This document shows, one piece after another, positions 26,096 to 34,190 of a stretch of 64,000 bases of DNA. Each line of letters begins with the position of its first letter. The stretch's first letter is position 1. A model generated the notes under the pieces. That model was given only the letters and a program-made list of their open reading frames with translations, was not told the DNA's origin and searched no databases. The DNA comes from Thiodiazotropha sp040506275 (lineage in GTDB: Bacteria > Pseudomonadota > Gammaproteobacteria > Chromatiales > Chromatiaceae): NCBI GenBank assembly GCA_040506275.1, contig JBEVXD010000005.1, positions 62,001 to 126,000 of the forward strand, given 5' to 3'. The translations under genes were made by a program, and so were the position numbers.

Positions 26096-26770
26096 ATGTT
26101 ATTGGAAATTGATAGATTGCTAGAGTCGGCTCAACTACAAAAGATCGATCAAATTCTATCTGAAGCTGAATTTGTCGATGGTAGGCTCACCGCTGGTATG
26201 GCGGCAAAAAAAGTTAAGAACAACCAGGAGTTGAAGGGTACCCAGAAGCAGATGGAACTGCTGATAAGGATTCTCACCAGTGCGATGGGACAAAACCAGA
26301 TTTTTCGTTCAGCAGTGTTACCTTACCGGATGGCTGACCCGATTTTTGCTCGATACCAGTCGGGTATGACTTATGGTGATCACGTGGATGACCCGTTAAT
26401 GGGGTTCAGTGGGCAGCGCTTCCGCAGTGATATTTCAATGACGGTTTTTTTACGCGAACCAGATACTTACAAAGGTGGTGAGTTGGTTATTCGTACCACT
26501 TTTGGTGAGAAACGAGTGAAATTACCAGCAGGCAGCGCTGTAATATACCCCTCTTCCAGTCTGCATCACGTTGCTGAGGTTACTCAGGGGGAGAGGTTGG
26601 TCGCTTTGGCATGGATACAGAGCTATGTTCGTGATCCGGCCCGAAGAGAACTGCTCTACGAACTTGATCAGGCTAGAGAGGATTTGCTGGAAAACAGGTC
26701 TCAGGAACCTACTACTGGGTTGGTCGATAAGTCCTACGCGAATCTATTGCGTATGTGGAGTGATGTTTAG
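26096..26770 (+). CDS. PKHD-type Fe(II)/2-oxoglutarate hydroxylase, PiuC/YbiX-like
   Basis: 224 residues, normal for the PiuC/YbiX family of Fe(II)- and 2-oxoglutarate-dependent oxygenases. The metal triad is visible as H96 and D98 in YGDHVDDP and H157 in SSSLHHVAEVT. The 2-oxoglutarate-binding Arg is probably R167 in GERLVALAWIQS. The N-terminal segment AEFVDGRLTAG and the C-terminal RRELLYELD block are typical. In many bacteria this gene goes with TonB-dependent iron uptake; none is present here. AGGAG precedes the ATG, nine bases after the receiver-like gene. The natural substrate of the family is unknown. Confidence 0.92.
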   Translation: MLLEIDRLLESAQLQKIDQILSEAEFVDGRLTAGMAAKKVKNNQELKGTQKQMELLIRILTSAMGQNQIFRSAVLPYRMADPIFARYQSGMTYGDHVDDPLMGFSGQRFRSDISMTVFLREPDTYKGGELVIRTTFGEKRVKLPAGSAVIYPSSSLHHVAEVTQGERLVALAWIQSYVRDPARRELLYELDQAREDLLENRSQEPTTGLVDKSYANLLRMWSDV

Positions 26771-26849
26771 ATAGGGTTATATTGGTAGGAGGGAGGTAGG
26801 GTGCGACCCAGTCACACCCTACACAGATCAGTGCAAAGCACTTTCTGGC

Positions 26850-27194
26850 TTAGTAGCCACCTTTGCGCTTAGTTTCCGGTAGACCACCAATTTTACTGGC
26901 TTGCTTTGCAGGTCCCTTGGGGAAATGGATATAGAGTGCTTTCGCATCAATTTTGCCTTCGTCAGTCCATACACTTTTAAAGTGTTTGACCATATTCCGT
27001 TCGTTGGGTTGGTTGCCGCTATTATTCAAATACTCATCACGCAGATAGTTGATGATTTCCCATGCTTTTTCTGAAAGGGTAACCCCTTCCTCTTCTGCGA
27101 TGGCCTTGGCGACGTCTTCACTCCAGTCAGTCTGGTTGACCAGATAACCGTTCGCATCGGCTTCAACTGTATTACCATTTACTTCATATGACAT
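26850..27194 (-). CDS. DsrC/TusE-family protein lacking both C-terminal cysteines (RspA-like)
   Basis: 114 residues with the DsrC/TusE fold: N-terminal VEADANGYLVNQTDWSEDVAKAIA, central LSEKAWEIINYLRDEY, and GPAKQASKIGGLP at the end. True DsrC carries two cysteines in its C-terminal arm (here encoded at 33031-33363). In this paralogue the first is serine (KQAS) and the tail reads ETKRKGGY with no cysteine. It therefore cannot carry persulfide or trisulfide in the DsrC way. Family knowledge: cysteine-free DsrC-like proteins have been called RspA and proposed as regulators. It is the last gene of a leftward cluster with the Cas6-like gene, divergent from dsrA. Confidence 0.9.
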   Translation of the reverse strand: MSYEVNGNTVEADANGYLVNQTDWSEDVAKAIAEEEGVTLSEKAWEIINYLRDEYLNNSGNQPNERNMVKHFKSVWTDEGKIDAKALYIHFPKGPAKQASKIGGLPETKRKGGY

Positions 27195-27338
27195 TGATCT
27201 CTCCTACAAAACACGAGGCACTCTGCCTCTAAAACTATTATTCGGTGTTTATTAGTTCTGGCCTATTGGTCAGGGTGCGCTCGGTGACATTGAGTCCGGC
27301 TAAAGATTTCTGAAACAGTGAGTGCACATCCTATAATC

Positions 27339-27998
27339 TTAAACAGTCTTGTGTGGAATAAACAAGCCGAAGCCTCGACTACGCAGTGAACCTATGCCCT
27401 CTTCCTGCAGACTGACCGCATCATCCAAGGGGAGTCCGGCTACCATCAGGCTCTTTGTGAGTATCGGTCCGTCCGGGGTTTGGAATAGGCCTCCCTTTCC
27501 ACAGAGTACCTTTTTGAATCTCAGTTTGAGTGCTTTCAGTTGGTTGACTGACTGTTCCATGAAATCATCTTCAGATTGATTCTCCTCAGCGACCACATGA
27601 CGGCAGTAGAGTGTGGTGGTTATGCTGAGTAAACGGGTATGGCTTTTTCCAACTTCCAATGTATGGCCATCGATATCAAGAGATTGATTCGAAAGTTTCT
27701 CGGCATCTACGATCCGTTCTTTCGGTAGACGCAGGATCAGAGGTGTGCGCCGGGATAGATAGAGGATGTCATCACTGCCGGACGGACGCTCCCAGCCGTT
27801 ACCTGAATCTGCACCATAGATCTGATGAAGACCGGAATTGGGTTCATCTACAAACCAGGGCAGGGCCTGGTGGATAGCATGCGAAAGTGCCCACGCATGA
27901 TCGATGGGAAGTGTGGGGCAATTGATTTTAAAGATCAGATCCAAAACATTGTCAGGGACAATGAAACGATCCTCATCTACCTCTTCCTGCCAGAACAT
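27339..27998 (-). CDS. Cas6/Cmx6-like RAMP protein, orphan
   Basis: 219 residues resembling proteins annotated as type I-MYXAN Cas6/Cmx6. Blocks include the N-terminal MFWQEEVDEDRFIVPDNVLDLIF, PIDHAWALSHAIHQALPW, LYLSRRTPLILRLPKERI, and a C-terminal Gly-rich RAMP-type loop, EEGIGSLRSRGFGLFIPHKT. Cas6 proteins cut CRISPR precursor RNA, but no repeat array and no other cas gene is in this window. H19-equivalent catalytic residues cannot be assigned safely; DHAW and a second His in SHAIHQ are candidates. GGAG lies six bases before the ATG, and the upstream gene ends 13 bases away, so it is in an operon with the 236-aa protein. A role in RNA binding or processing linked to sulfur oxidation is only a hypothesis. 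Confidence 0.8.
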   Translation of the reverse strand: MFWQEEVDEDRFIVPDNVLDLIFKINCPTLPIDHAWALSHAIHQALPWFVDEPNSGLHQIYGADSGNGWERPSGSDDILYLSRRTPLILRLPKERIVDAEKLSNQSLDIDGHTLEVGKSHTRLLSITTTLYCRHVVAEENQSEDDFMEQSVNQLKALKLRFKKVLCGKGGLFQTPDGPILTKSLMVAGLPLDDAVSLQEEGIGSLRSRGFGLFIPHKTV

Positions 27999-28011
27999 TT
28001 ACAGCTCCAAT

Positions 28012-28722
28012 TCAAACTTCTGTGGGTATTTTACTGCGTAACTCATCCCTGTCGAACCACCAGTCATTATCAACGATAACATCTAATACCGTTGCTAGAC
28101 GTGGTAGGAATTTACCTGGATCGTCCAATTCCATGCGTTCAACCCAGAAATCGAATATCTCTTGCTCTTCTACCTCACTGTGGCGTCTGGCAACCTGGCC
28201 CATAAGTTGATTGGTGAAAAACCTCAAATCTTCCTGTACTTCACCCTCGGCCCGTAAATCGACTACGTAGCAGGCTGTCGCTGCAGCCACGGCACCCCCG
28301 TCAGACTTATCAGGAGTCTCATCTATCAGATGCTGCAACATGGCGACACTCAGTTCCGGGTCGACGGGAAAAGTAACACCCAACCAGATGCCGTGGGCAA
28401 GCGCCTTTATTGCATCTTCCTTTTCGGCTTGGTAAATGATGTCACAGGCCTCAACCGCAGTAAGCCAGAGCTGATTGGAGAGCGCTTTGTCGAAAACCGC
28501 TTTGGCGAGCTGCCACGCTTCATCACTGCGGTCCAGGTCGAGTAAGATATAGCAACTTTCAATCTCAATCGTCAGGCGCTTCTCTAAGGCTGCGTCGGGG
28601 CTGAGTGCTGCGAGTTCTTCACGTTTTTCAGCCAGGCGAAGTTCAAGTAACTTACTTGATTTGACAGCATCCTCGGCGCCATCGCTATCACCGATAAAAG
28701 TTTCTGATTCTAAATACTTCAC
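28012..28722 (-). CDS. Helical TPR-like protein of unknown function (236 aa)
   Basis: 236 residues, acidic and almost entirely helical, with TPR-like pairs such as SPDAALEKRLTIEIESCYILLDLDRSDEAW and LSNQLWLTAVEACDIIYQ. The C-terminal part contains WWFDRDELRSKIP. No signal peptide or membrane segment. The start is GTG 28722; the ribosome site is weak, so translation may couple to the small gene upstream. Between the 58-aa gene and the Cas6-like gene, 13 bases from the latter. I do not recognise the family. Confidence 0.75.
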   Translation of the reverse strand: MKYLESETFIGDSDGAEDAVKSSKLLELRLAEKREELAALSPDAALEKRLTIEIESCYILLDLDRSDEAWQLAKAVFDKALSNQLWLTAVEACDIIYQAEKEDAIKALAHGIWLGVTFPVDPELSVAMLQHLIDETPDKSDGGAVAAATACYVVDLRAEGEVQEDLRFFTNQLMGQVARRHSEVEEQEIFDFWVERMELDDPGKFLPRLATVLDVIVDNDWWFDRDELRSKIPTEV

Positions 28723-28754
28723 AGATCATTACTCAGTTAAGGTTGGATATATTG

Positions 28755-28931
28755 TCAGGTGAAGGCCGCTTCGAGGCGGTCCTCCCAATTATCGGGTGTA
28801 TCGGCAAACGGTGGCTTTACGTCGATTCGAAAGAACACCTCCGTCTTGGAACGCTCTTTCACGACATCCAGTAGTTGCTCGAAATCCTCGACTTCAGGAT
28901 GTTGCATCATCATTTCGCTCAGGTACAGCAT
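28755..28931 (-). CDS. Small protein (58 aa) heading the Cas6-like gene cluster, possibly a truncated gene
   Basis: Reading the minus strand from ATG 28931 gives MLYLSEMMMQHPEVEDFEQ and continues through a VFFRIDVKPPFADTP block to NWEDRLEAAFT. The sequence has coding character and good amino-acid balance, but no clear ribosome site precedes the ATG. The frame is closed by a TAA only eight codons upstream, so this may be the 3' remnant of a longer gene. It ends 32 bases before the next gene on the same strand. Confidence 0.5.
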   Translation of the reverse strand: MLYLSEMMMQHPEVEDFEQLLDVVKERSKTEVFFRIDVKPPFADTPDNWEDRLEAAFT

Positions 28932-29385
28932 GTATTTCAGTGTCCGTTTAATTACTTAGTAAATTGCTCGGTTATTACTATTGAACAACAAGCGAGATGA
29001 GGGTTCAAGTCCCTTATTGCAAGATCTAGGGATAAACCCATCCCTGCAGAAAAAGAGGGTATAAAGGTGTTATCTATTGTTGGTAATAGTTTATAACTAG
29101 CTGTGTTTTAAATAAATATGGTTAGATTAGCCATTATAAGACCTAGTCATAAGCAGTTTAATCTATCCCTTTTGGGATAGACGATTTTATCACTTCCCCC
29201 CCCATTGGAAGGATATAGGTCTGCATTAGGAATCCCTAAAATTGCGTCCCAGTAGTAGCAGGCCCAGCCTGTGAGGTTAATTGCGGGTCAGTAGGTAAAG
29301 TTCTGCTACTTGGTTATCAGCCAAGAATAATTAGGATGAGCTAAATGCTGACGACCTGGATAAACGACCATTGGGAGAAACAGTG
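28932..29385. promoter_or_regulatory. Divergent intergenic region controlling dsr and the Cas6-like cluster
   Basis: 454 bp, A/T-rich. Contains a perfect inverted repeat TCTATCCC-TTTT-GGGATAGA at 29162-29181, about 205 bp before the dsrA start, which could be an operator or an RNA hairpin. GGGAGA (29373-29378) is the dsrA ribosome site. There is no FNR-type box here. I could not fix a -35/-10 pair. Confidence 0.5.
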
Positions 29386-30630
29386 ATGGCAAAACAGATG
29401 CATGATACCCCCATGCTTGATCAGCTGGAGAGTGGCCCTTGGCCCTCATTTGTCACCGGCCTCAAGCGCCTCGCCAAAGAGAACGATATGATGGTTGACC
29501 TGATGGGTCAGCTCGAGACTTCCTACGAAACCCGCAAAGGCTACTGGAAAGGTGGCACAGTGGGCGTTATCGGCTACGGCGGTGGTATCATTCCCCGTTT
29601 TACCGAATTAAAGAATGATGATGGAGAGGCGGTGTTTCCTGCTTGTGCAGAATTTCACACCCTTCGTGTTATGCCTCCTCCAGGCATGCATTATGATACC
29701 AATACTATTCGTAAATTTTGCGATATCTGGGAAAAGTATGGCTCAGGTCTGATTGCATTCCATGGTCAGTCCGGCGATATCATGTTCCAGGGTTGCTCTA
29801 CCGACAACGTACAACCTGCGTTTGACGAGATAAACGAGATGGGTTTTGATCTCGGTGGTGCTGGTCCTGCTGTACGTACAGGTATGTCCTGTGTGGGTGC
29901 CGCACGCTGCGAAAACTCCTGCATGGATGAGGGTCGTACCATGCGTATGCTGGTTAACAACGCCCTTGACGATATGCACCGTCCAGCCCTGCCATATAAG
30001 TTCAAATATAAGGTATCTGGTTGCCCCAACGACTGTATGAACTCAGTTCAACGCGCTGACCTGGCTACCATTGGTACCTGGCGCGACGATATGAAAGTCG
30101 ACCAGGACGAAGTTAAAAAATTCGTTGGTGAAAAAGGCCGCAAGTACGTTATCGATAACGTTATCACCCGTTGCCCAACTCAGGCATTGTCTTTGAATGA
30201 TGATGACACACTGGCTGTGGACAACCCATCCTGTGTTCGTTGCATGCACTGTATTAATGTAATGAACAAAGCACTCTCTCCCGGCGACGATAAAGGCGTA
30301 ACCCTGCTGTGCGGTGGTAAGCGTACCCTGAAGATCGGTGATCTGATGGGCACAGTAATCGTACCTTTCATGAAGCTTGAGTCTGATGACGACTTCGAAG
30401 TGCTGGGCGAGCTGGCTACTGAGATTCTCGATTTCTTTGCTGAAAATGCACTCGAACATGAGCGTACAGGTGAGATGATCGAGAGAATTGGTCTGGTCAA
30501 CTTCCTTGAAGGTGTCGGCCTTGAGATCGATCCTAATATGATCGAACGTCCGCGTATGAATCCTTATGTCCGCATGGACGCTTGGGATGAAGAAGCGGCC
30601 AAGTGGGCTGAGCACAAAGCTGCGCAGTAA
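29386..30630 (+). CDS. dsrA: Reverse-type dissimilatory sulfite reductase alpha subunit
   Basis: With DsrB forms the cytoplasmic sirohaem enzyme that, in sulfur oxidisers, converts DsrC-bound persulfide sulfur to sulfite. 414 residues from ATG 29386 (MAKQMHDTPML), preceded by GGGAGA; an in-frame TTG at 29371 is rejected. Sirohaem-[4Fe-4S] ligands: the C-x5-C motif CVGAARC and the C-x3-C motif CPNDC. An inserted ferredoxin domain has CVRCMHC. The codons are strongly biased (CGT, CTG, AAC), suggesting very high expression. First gene of the operon. Confidence 0.98.
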   Translation: MAKQMHDTPMLDQLESGPWPSFVTGLKRLAKENDMMVDLMGQLETSYETRKGYWKGGTVGVIGYGGGIIPRFTELKNDDGEAVFPACAEFHTLRVMPPPGMHYDTNTIRKFCDIWEKYGSGLIAFHGQSGDIMFQGCSTDNVQPAFDEINEMGFDLGGAGPAVRTGMSCVGAARCENSCMDEGRTMRMLVNNALDDMHRPALPYKFKYKVSGCPNDCMNSVQRADLATIGTWRDDMKVDQDEVKKFVGEKGRKYVIDNVITRCPTQALSLNDDDTLAVDNPSCVRCMHCINVMNKALSPGDDKGVTLLCGGKRTLKIGDLMGTVIVPFMKLESDDDFEVLGELATEILDFFAENALEHERTGEMIERIGLVNFLEGVGLEIDPNMIERPRMNPYVRMDAWDEEAAKWAEHKAAQ

Positions 30631-30731
30631 TTCTGTTTTCTGCTGATTGACAGCAGGTTGCATGGGGGGCACCGGGTACGCCCGGATGCCCTTTATAACG
30701 AATCAATTACCCTATTTTTTTGGAGGTAGGT

Positions 30732-31802
30732 ATGTCGGAACCTCGTATGCCGATCGAGAGTGGCGTCCCAGAGATGGAGCCCTACTTGCACCCCGTCCTG
30801 AAGAAGAACTATGGCCAATGGGCTTGGCATGAGCGCCTGCGTCCTGGTGTTCTGCATCATGTTGCCAAGAGTGGCGACGGTATCTGGACAGTGCGTGCTG
30901 GTACTCAGCGTCAGATGGATCTCTATACAATCCGTAAGCTGATGGATATTGCTGACGAATTTGCTGAAGGCTATGTCCGCTTCACCATCCGTTCGAACAT
31001 CGAATTTATGGTTAGTGATGCATCTAAAGTAGAGCCTCTGATCGAGAAGCTGAATGCTGAAGGTTTTCCAATCGGTGGAACTGGACCTTCTGTATCGATG
31101 ATTTCTCATACCCAGGGTTGGTTGCATTGCGATATCCCAGGTACTGATGCATCTGGCGCAGTAAAGGCTCTGATGGATGATCTCTATGATGAGTTCGTTA
31201 AAGAAGAGATGCCTAACCGCGTACGTATCACCACCTCCTGCTGCCAGATCAACTGCGGTGGCCAGGGTGATATAGCGATCAACATCCAGCATACCAAGCC
31301 ACCGAAAATCGACCACACTCAGGTTGCTAATGTATGTGAGCGTCCTTCAGTTGTAGCTCGATGCCCGGTAGCTGCTATTCGACCTGCTATGGTAAATGGC
31401 AAACCTTCACTTGAAGTGGATGAAAAGAAATGTATCTGCTGCGGTGCTTGCTTTCCGCCTTGTCCTCCAATGCAGATCAACGATCCTGAGCACTCAAAGT
31501 TTGCGATCTGGGTGGGTGGTAAGAACTCCAATGCGCGTTCTAAACCAACTTTCCATAAGCTGGTTGCTGCTGGTGTACCAAATAATCCTCCACGCTGGCC
31601 TGAAGTCTCTGAAGTCGTCAGGCAGATCCTTAGTGCTTATAAAGCTGATGCTAAAGATTGGGAGCGTATTGGAGAGTGGGCTGATCGTATTGGCTGGCCT
31701 AAGTTCTTCGAAAAGACCGGTCTTCCATTCACCAAGTATCACATTGATAACTGGCGTGGCGGTCGTGAAAACCTCAATGCTTCTGCACATATCCGTTTCT
31801 AA
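30732..31802 (+). CDS. dsrB: Reverse-type dissimilatory sulfite reductase beta subunit
   Basis: Catalytic partner of DsrA. 356 residues from ATG 30732 (MSEPRMPIESG), with TGGAGGTAGG as ribosome site; the in-frame TTG at 30720 lies within that site. Visible blocks are GTGPSVSMISHTQGWLHCDIPGTDASG, the cysteine motif TTSCCQINCGG and a ferredoxin segment KKCICCGACFPPCPP for an extra [4Fe-4S] cluster. A hairpin (CACCGGGTACGCCCGG) sits in the 101-bp gap after dsrA. It could tune the relative levels of the two subunits, but this is a guess. Confidence 0.98.
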   Translation: MSEPRMPIESGVPEMEPYLHPVLKKNYGQWAWHERLRPGVLHHVAKSGDGIWTVRAGTQRQMDLYTIRKLMDIADEFAEGYVRFTIRSNIEFMVSDASKVEPLIEKLNAEGFPIGGTGPSVSMISHTQGWLHCDIPGTDASGAVKALMDDLYDEFVKEEMPNRVRITTSCCQINCGGQGDIAINIQHTKPPKIDHTQVANVCERPSVVARCPVAAIRPAMVNGKPSLEVDEKKCICCGACFPPCPPMQINDPEHSKFAIWVGGKNSNARSKPTFHKLVAAGVPNNPPRWPEVSEVVRQILSAYKADAKDWERIGEWADRIGWPKFFEKTGLPFTKYHIDNWRGGRENLNASAHIRF

Positions 31803-31847
31803 TAACGGTTGGCATTGAATTAGGTAAGTAACAGGAAGGTCATACTG

Positions 31848-32240
31848 ATGAAATTTGCGATTCAGGTAAATGAAGGTCCGTACCAGCATCAAGCAACGGA
31901 CTCTGCGTACCAGTTTACTAAAGCAGTATTGGAAGCAGGACACGAAATAATGCGAGTCTTCTTCTATCACGATGGCGTGAACAACGGTACAAATCTCACT
32001 ACACCGCCCCAGGACGATCGTAATGTCGTCAACCGCTGGAGCGAGTTAGCGAAAAAATACGATCTCGATATGGTGGTCTGCGTTGCTGCAGCCCAACGTC
32101 GAGGGATCGTTGATGAAGGCGAAATGCAGCGTAACGGAAAAGATGCGCAGAATATCGCTGACAACTTTCGTATTTCCGGTCTCGGTCAATTGATCGAAGC
32201 GGGCGTCCAGTCAGATCGGCTGGTGGTTTTCGGTGACTAA
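31848..32240 (+). CDS. dsrE: Sulfurtransferase subunit DsrE
   Basis: Part of the hexameric DsrEFH complex, the TusBCD homologue that hands sulfur to DsrC. 130 residues. The sulfur-accepting cysteine is C78 in MVVCVAAAQRRG, the same position as in the Allochromatium protein. Preceding blocks are QVNEGPYQHQATDSAYQF and VFFYHDGV. Ribosome site AGGAAGGT precedes the ATG. Confidence 0.97.
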   Translation: MKFAIQVNEGPYQHQATDSAYQFTKAVLEAGHEIMRVFFYHDGVNNGTNLTTPPQDDRNVVNRWSELAKKYDLDMVVCVAAAQRRGIVDEGEMQRNGKDAQNIADNFRISGLGQLIEAGVQSDRLVVFGD

Positions 32241-32255
32241 TTCTAGAGGTTGATC

Positions 32256-32666
32256 ATGTCTGAACAGATAAAAAAATTCATGTACATCAACCGCCGTGCA
32301 CCCTATGGCACTATCTATGCCTGGGAGTCACTGGAAGTTGTGTTAATTGGTGCAGCATTTGATCAGGACGTCCATTTGGCCTTCCTGGATGACGGTGTGT
32401 TTCAGCTTGTTAAAGGGCAGGATACTTCAGATATTGAGATGAAGAATTTCTCCCCGACCTATCAGGCTCTGGGTGACTATGACGTAACTAAGCTTTACGT
32501 TGAGAAAGAGTCACTGGAAGAGCGTGGTTTAACGCTGGAAGATCTGATGCCTCTCACCTATGAAGATGAAGACGATGATTGGGCTGAGAAGGACTCAATC
32601 AAAGTGGTGAGCCGTGCTGAACTTGCGGACATCATGGATGAACAAGACATCTTGTTCAGCTTCTGA
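32256..32666 (+). CDS. dsrF: DsrF, DsrEFH complex subunit
   Basis: TusC homologue, 136 residues from ATG 32256 with AGAGGT upstream; the in-frame TTG at 32250 is not needed. Reads FMYINRRAPYGTIYAWESLEV and LIGAAFDQDVHLAFLDDGV, typical of the family. The protein contains no cysteine, in line with DsrE and DsrH supplying the conserved ones. It lies between dsrE and dsrH with gaps of about 15 bases. Confidence 0.95.
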   Translation: MSEQIKKFMYINRRAPYGTIYAWESLEVVLIGAAFDQDVHLAFLDDGVFQLVKGQDTSDIEMKNFSPTYQALGDYDVTKLYVEKESLEERGLTLEDLMPLTYEDEDDDWAEKDSIKVVSRAELADIMDEQDILFSF

Positions 32667-32681
32667 GTTGGAGTAGAGAGA

Positions 32682-32987
32682 ATGAGCACACTACATACAG
32701 TCAATAAATCACCTTTTGAGAAGTCTTCTATGGACAGTTGCTTGACGTACGCCAAAGATGGCAGTTCCGTCCTGCTGTACGAAGACGCAATCTATGGTGC
32801 GATCAAGGGCTCATCGATCGCTGACAAAGTTACCGCTAAAAGCGGTGTCAGCTTTTATGTCCTGGGCCCAGACCTTAAGGCGCGTGGCGTCTCTGAAGAC
32901 AAGGTCATTGATGGTATCGAAATTGTGGACTATCCCAAGTTTGTTGCTCTGGCTGCAGAGAACGACAAAGTACAGGCTTGGGTCTGA
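32682..32987 (+). CDS. dsrH: DsrH, DsrEFH complex subunit
   Basis: TusB homologue, 101 residues. Conserved cysteine C20 in SSMDSCLTYA, the position reported for the Allochromatium protein. Then SSVLLYEDAIYGAIKG, the family core. GGAGTAGAGAGA precedes the ATG. Confidence 0.95.
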   Translation: MSTLHTVNKSPFEKSSMDSCLTYAKDGSSVLLYEDAIYGAIKGSSIADKVTAKSGVSFYVLGPDLKARGVSEDKVIDGIEIVDYPKFVALAAENDKVQAWV

Positions 32988-33030
32988 CTAGTTTACTGAA
33001 CAACTCTGTAACGTTATCTGGAGAGAAAAT

Positions 33031-33363
33031 ATGGCTATCGAAGCAAATGGTAAGACCTTCGAAACTGATGAAGAGGGTTACCTGACCAACTTAGGTGAGT
33101 GGGAACCTGCTGTTGCCGAAGTTATGGCAAAAGAGGATGACCTCGAACTGACTAGTGAGCACTGGGAAATTATCAACTTCCTGCGTGAGTACTATGAAGA
33201 GTATCAAATTGCTCCAGCCGTTCGTGTTCTGACCAAAGCTGTAGGTAAAAAGCTGGGTAAGGAAAAGGGTAACTCCAAGTACCTCTATTCTCTGTTCCCT
33301 TATGGTCCTGGTAAACAGGCTTGCCGTTTTGCTGGTCTGCCAAAACCAACTGGCTGTATCTAA
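33031..33363 (+). CDS. dsrC: DsrC, sulfur-carrier protein
   Basis: Carrier whose C-terminal arm ferries sulfur from DsrEFH to DsrAB and interacts with DsrMKJOP. 110 residues. Both arm cysteines are present: C98 in GKQACRFAGLPKPTGC and C109 as the penultimate residue, with the exact spacing of true DsrC. Compare the cysteine-free paralogue at 26850-27194. TGGAGAGAAAAT precedes the ATG, and codon use is strongly biased, consistent with high abundance. Confidence 0.98.
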   Translation: MAIEANGKTFETDEEGYLTNLGEWEPAVAEVMAKEDDLELTSEHWEIINFLREYYEEYQIAPAVRVLTKAVGKKLGKEKGNSKYLYSLFPYGPGKQACRFAGLPKPTGCI

Positions 33364-33439
33364 GAACCAAGTGCACGTGGTGGGTGGATACTAGATCTAC
33401 CCACCGGTGATCTGATCAACTTTTGAGGAACGCAGGAAC

Positions 33440-34162
33440 ATGTCATCTGTCTACGCGTTGCTGTTTATCGTAGCGACCATCGTACTGGTAATTGGTCTGG
33501 CGAGAAAAATCGTCCAGTATGCCAAGACACCTGCACCATTAAAGATTCCAACAACGCCGGCACCTGTGACGCAGACCGGAGTCGTCTTCCGACTGTTTCG
33601 TGAAGTTGTACTCTTTGAGAGTCTGTTCAAGAGTACCAAGTGGACCTGGGTCTTTTCCTGGTTGTTCCATTTTGGATTGTTCCTCGTTTTGCTTAGGCAC
33701 CTGCGCTATTTTATTGAACCGGTCTGGCTTCCTATAGAGCTGATACAACCGTTTGGTAAATATGCTGCATTTGCAATGGTGGCTGGTTTGGCTGGACTCT
33801 TGATCCGCAGAATTTTTGTGGACCGTGTTCGGTACATTTCATCTCCATCTGATTATCTCTGGCTACTGATACTGATTGTTATAGGTGTGAGTGGCGCTAC
33901 GATGACATTTGTGGTGCACACTGATGTGGTCGCGGTTAAACAGTTTTTTACAGGATTCTGGACCTTGAGCGGAGGCGATCTCCCGATGGATCCTATCCTG
34001 TTAATACATCTCTCACTGGTTGCCGTGTTGATGATTTTGCTGCCGTTTAGCAAGTTGTTACACATTCCAGGTATCTTTTTCAGCCCAACACGAAATCAAG
34101 TTGATAACCCGCGCGAGCGACGTCACCTTGTCGAGTGGGCGAAAAAGTTTGAAGAGTCTTAA
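33440..34162 (+). CDS. dsrM: DsrM, membrane cytochrome b-type subunit
   Basis: Inner-membrane subunit of DsrMKJOP, NarI-like. 240 residues with five hydrophobic segments: VYALLFIVATIVLVIGLA, WVFSWLFHFGLFLVLL, AFAMVAGLAGLLI, LWLLILIVIGVSGAT and LLIHLSLVAVLMILLPF. Histidines in the second and last segments (LFHFG, LIHLS, KLLHIPG) can coordinate haem b. Follows dsrC after 76 bp and precedes dsrK after 28 bp. Confidence 0.95.
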   Translation: MSSVYALLFIVATIVLVIGLARKIVQYAKTPAPLKIPTTPAPVTQTGVVFRLFREVVLFESLFKSTKWTWVFSWLFHFGLFLVLLRHLRYFIEPVWLPIELIQPFGKYAAFAMVAGLAGLLIRRIFVDRVRYISSPSDYLWLLILIVIGVSGATMTFVVHTDVVAVKQFFTGFWTLSGGDLPMDPILLIHLSLVAVLMILLPFSKLLHIPGIFFSPTRNQVDNPRERRHLVEWAKKFEES

Positions 34163-34190
34163 GTTATCGCTTGGCCGATGAGGGTTACAA

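Noticed and set aside
28990..29030. tRNA 3' end (T-arm-like GAGGGTTCAAGTCCCTT)
   Set aside because: The stem-loop resembles a T-arm, but no acceptor, D-arm or anticodon arm can be folded from the upstream 60 bases.
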